Shown in pieces: positions 29,806 through 31,571 of a DNA stretch of 31,571 nt. Position numbers and translations under genes: made by a program. A model generated the notes under the pieces. The model was not told the origin of the DNA. It worked only from the letters and a program-made list of their open reading frames with translations, and did no database searches. Each line of letters starts with the position of its first letter. The stretch's first letter is position 1. Source of the stretch: Gallionellaceae bacterium (lineage in GTDB: Bacteria; Pseudomonadota; Gammaproteobacteria; Burkholderiales; Gallionellaceae); assembly GCA_003445795.1 (NCBI GenBank), contig DMCN01000089.1, positions 26,164-57,734 of the forward strand. Reading direction: 5' to 3'.

Positions 29806-30363
29806 TCACACCGGTCCGCGACCGGCGCGCTTCAGTTCGACGGTGCGCTTGAGCGCTTCGTCGAACGATACTTTGTCGCCCTTGGGTTTGTAATCGCCCA
29901 GCGCCTTGTACACGGTGATGATCTTTTCCGAGGCGGACTGGCCCTTGAAGTCGCCTTTGTCCAGCGCGGCGATGTCGATCAGTTCGTTCCAAATCAAGCC
30001 TTCCTGCATGCCGATGGCGGAGATGGCGAGGCCTTCGTGGTCGATGACCAGCGGTTTGTTGATGTTGACCACGAACAGGATCAGCAGCACATTCGCTGCA
30101 AAATCAGCCTTGTAGTAAGCGAGCACTTTGGGCAGATCGGCCAGATCGTCGAGGCTGCCGACGTAGAGTTTGATCTTGTCGCCTTCGGCCAGCACGATGG
30201 TGTTCTTGATGGTGGTGACGGGCGGTTTGCGGTGGCCGTGCGCATCGCCGACCTCGCCCAGTTCCAGCACCAGGTCGCCGCGATAGGCGGCGTAGCTGCC
30301 GCTGGCTTCCTTGAAATTCATGTTGAACAGCAGACCTTTTTGCTCGTAGGCGTCGAATAGCAT
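29806..30363 (-). CDS. Unknown first gene of the nifF-cowN operon
   Basis: A 185-residue cytoplasmic protein I do not recognise. It starts MLFDAYEQKGLLFNMNFKEASGS at 30363, with GGAG seven bases upstream; an in-frame ATG at 30420 overlaps the promoter and is rejected. The middle (FAANVLLILFVVNINKPLVIDHEGLAISAIGM) is hydrophobic but looks like buried strands, not a clear membrane helix. The tail is basic (RTVELKRAGRGPV). It is read from a sigma54 element and precedes nifF and cowN, suggesting a nitrogen-fixation role. Confidence 0.8.
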   Translation of the reverse strand: MLFDAYEQKGLLFNMNFKEASGSYAAYRGDLVLELGEVGDAHGHRKPPVTTIKNTIVLAEGDKIKLYVGSLDDLADLPKVLAYYKADFAANVLLILFVVNINKPLVIDHEGLAISAIGMQEGLIWNELIDIAALDKGDFKGQSASEKIITVYKALGDYKPKGDKVSFDEALKRTVELKRAGRGPV

Positions 30364-30697
30364 GTTGTGCTCCGTTGTTGATAAGTTGTGGAGCCCCATG
30401 TTCAGCAATAAGCGTACCAACTTTCCGGATGTTTCCGATTTTCAGACTTGCGGCGACGAGCGCGCGGCAACGGGCCGCGAAATTCACAGGGCGGCCGCAC
30501 ATCGTTTGTATTTTGCCGGCAGACGGGCGGCTGCGCTGGCGGGATGAGCGGTCGTGCAATAGGGGATGAATGGTATTGCGGCAGCGTCGATGGGGTAGGC
30601 AGAGTGCGTTCCGTCTGCGGGGGTATCGAATGTTTGATGAAGTTGGTCCGGTATCGAAGCCCTGTCGGCAGACGTCAACGAAAGGAAGGACGATCAA
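30364..30697. other. 334-base divergent intergenic region
   Basis: Apart from the minus-strand sigma54 element at 30405-30419, no gene or clear repeat is seen. No perfect TGT-N10-ACA site was found. The end holds the ribosome-binding site AGGAAGGA for the plus-strand gene at 30698. No recognised plus-strand promoter. Confidence 0.5.
30405..30419 (-). promoter_or_regulatory. Sigma54-type promoter for the unknown-nifF-cowN operon
   Basis: On the minus strand the sequence reads TGGTACGCTTATTGC, matching TGGCAC-N5-TTGC with one change (C to T in the -24 block). The predicted start is near 30393, about 30 bases before the ATG at 30363. A perfect NifA activator site was not found within 300 bases upstream. 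Confidence 0.65.
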
Positions 30698-31571
30698 ATG
30701 AGTGACTGGCATTCGTGGTTGTTTTGGCCGGACAGTGTGGCACTGTCTGTTCTGGCACTGGGCACGCTGGCAATGCTGTTCCTGTATGCGGCGCGCACGC
30801 CGATGCACGGGGTCATCCATTCCCTGTGCCATCTGGTCACGCAGTCCACCCGGTTCTTTTCCCGCTGGCTGTTTCTGAGCGCGGAGAATCTGCGCCTGCG
30901 CAACCAGTCGGTGCTGCTGGCGCACGGCCAGGAAGGCGCGGCACAGATCATCGAACGCGAGTTCGAGCGTGTGGCCGATATCATCCGCAAAGACCTGCAC
31001 GAATTCCCCGCCCTGCAGCGCAAGCTGATGGAAGAGGTGACGCGCATCGAGGAGGACTACCGCAAGAGCGGCGAGATCCCGCCGCCGCCGCCGGAATGGG
31101 TGAACGCGCTCGAATCTGTTTCAAAGCTCAAATCGGGCGGCGACATCCCGCGCAAGTTGCTGGAAGACATCCACAAGTCCATCCAGAAGATCCACGACAA
31201 GACGCTGAGCGAGTATCGCCGTTCCTATGAGGAGCGCCACAAGATATTGAAGGCGGCACAACCGGCCTGGCGCTCGGTGGACAAGCTGGCGAGCGAGATG
31301 GAGAAGAAGATGCTCACGCTGCAGGGCAACGCCAAGCAGATCGACGGCCATATCACGAAGTACGAGGGCATGCGCACCAGGGACAGCAAGACCGAGCATG
31401 CGCTGACCACCTCGGCTTTCGTGCAGTTCTTCATCTCCGGTCTGGTCATGGTCATCGCGATGGGCGGTGCCTTTATCAACTACAAACTCATCGCCCTGCC
31501 GATGTCGGAGATGGTGGGTGCCAGCGACTACATCACCGACAGTCTGAAGACTTCGGATGTGGCGGCGCTGG
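30698..31571 (+). CDS. Membrane coiled-coil protein (3' truncated by window)
   Basis: The frame is open from ATG 30698 (after AGGAAGGA) to the end of the window, at least 291 residues. An N-terminal hydrophobic segment (SVALSVLALGTLAMLFLYA, about 13-31) is followed by a charged helical region with coiled-coil character (about 60-235, for instance EEVTRIEEDYRKSGE and YEERHKILKAA), interrupted by a proline run PPPPPEW. A second hydrophobic segment lies near 242-268 (SAFVQFFISGLVMVIAMGGAF). The family is not recognised. It may be a large membrane scaffold or partition-like protein; the full length is unknown. Confidence 0.8.
   Translation, partial: MSDWHSWLFWPDSVALSVLALGTLAMLFLYAARTPMHGVIHSLCHLVTQSTRFFSRWLFLSAENLRLRNQSVLLAHGQEGAAQIIEREFERVADIIRKDLHEFPALQRKLMEEVTRIEEDYRKSGEIPPPPPEWVNALESVSKLKSGGDIPRKLLEDIHKSIQKIHDKTLSEYRRSYEERHKILKAAQPAWRSVDKLASEMEKKMLTLQGNAKQIDGHITKYEGMRTRDSKTEHALTTSAFVQFFISGLVMVIAMGGAFINYKLIALPMSEMVGASDYITDSLKTSDVAAL

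Overview
The window is GC-rich, densely coding DNA, probably from a beta-proteobacterium. Protein flavour and the repeat families suggest a Gallionellaceae, Nitrosomonadales or Rhodocyclales type of diazotroph; that placement is inference. The core is an accessory nitrogen-fixation (nif) island: molybdate uptake, FeMo-cofactor assembly, ferredoxins, flavodoxin and CO protection. The structural and master genes (nifHDK, nifB, nifA) are not in the window.

Layout: (1) 2-3303: 3' part of a ModE-type regulator, then modA, modB, modC, followed by a GNAT acetyltransferase. (2) 4025-9518: seven tightly packed genes encoding a small secreted protein, an FtsX/MacB-type permease, its ATPase, a polytopic protein with an HHHCPFC metal-ligand motif, a TlpA-like lipoprotein, a SafE/COG2836 membrane protein and two NosL-like proteins. 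It resembles a copper-handling or nos-accessory module, but no nosZ is seen. A perfect 17-bp dyad resembling a RegR/PrrA redox box lies upstream. (3) 9586-11470: a NifA/sigma54 promoter driving a 4Fe-4S leucine-rich-variant repeat protein and an unknown Cys-containing protein. (4) 11502-12432 (minus): a DUF4124-glutaredoxin protein and a small unknown protein. (5) 12541-21059: a second NifA/sigma54 promoter driving nifE, nifN, nifX, an RseC-like gene, the DUF269 and DUF683 nif genes, ferredoxin III, a 2Fe-2S ferredoxin, an unknown gene, nifZ, a SagB-like dehydrogenase, an ankyrin protein and another unknown. (6) 21343-22787: a winged-helix + HATPase + STAS-like regulator and a glutaredoxin-like protein. 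(7) About 22870-26050: a visibly AT-richer block of unknowns and a Sel1-repeat protein, probably acquired. (8) 26155-28439: a secreted trypsin-like protease translationally coupled to an FHA membrane protein. (9) 30363-28533 (minus): a likely sigma54-driven operon of an unknown protein, flavodoxin (nifF), cowN and an unknown. (10) 30698 to the window end: a coiled-coil membrane protein, truncated by the edge.

Together, ModABC supplies molybdenum, NifEN/NifX/DUF269 build and carry the cofactor, FdxB, the 2Fe-2S ferredoxin and flavodoxin supply electrons, and CowN protects nitrogenase from CO. Two palindromic repeat families (CCGTTCG...CTTCGACAAGCTCAG and GTAGGGTG...) fill most non-coding gaps. 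No tRNA, rRNA, CRISPR array or intact insertion sequence was recognised.
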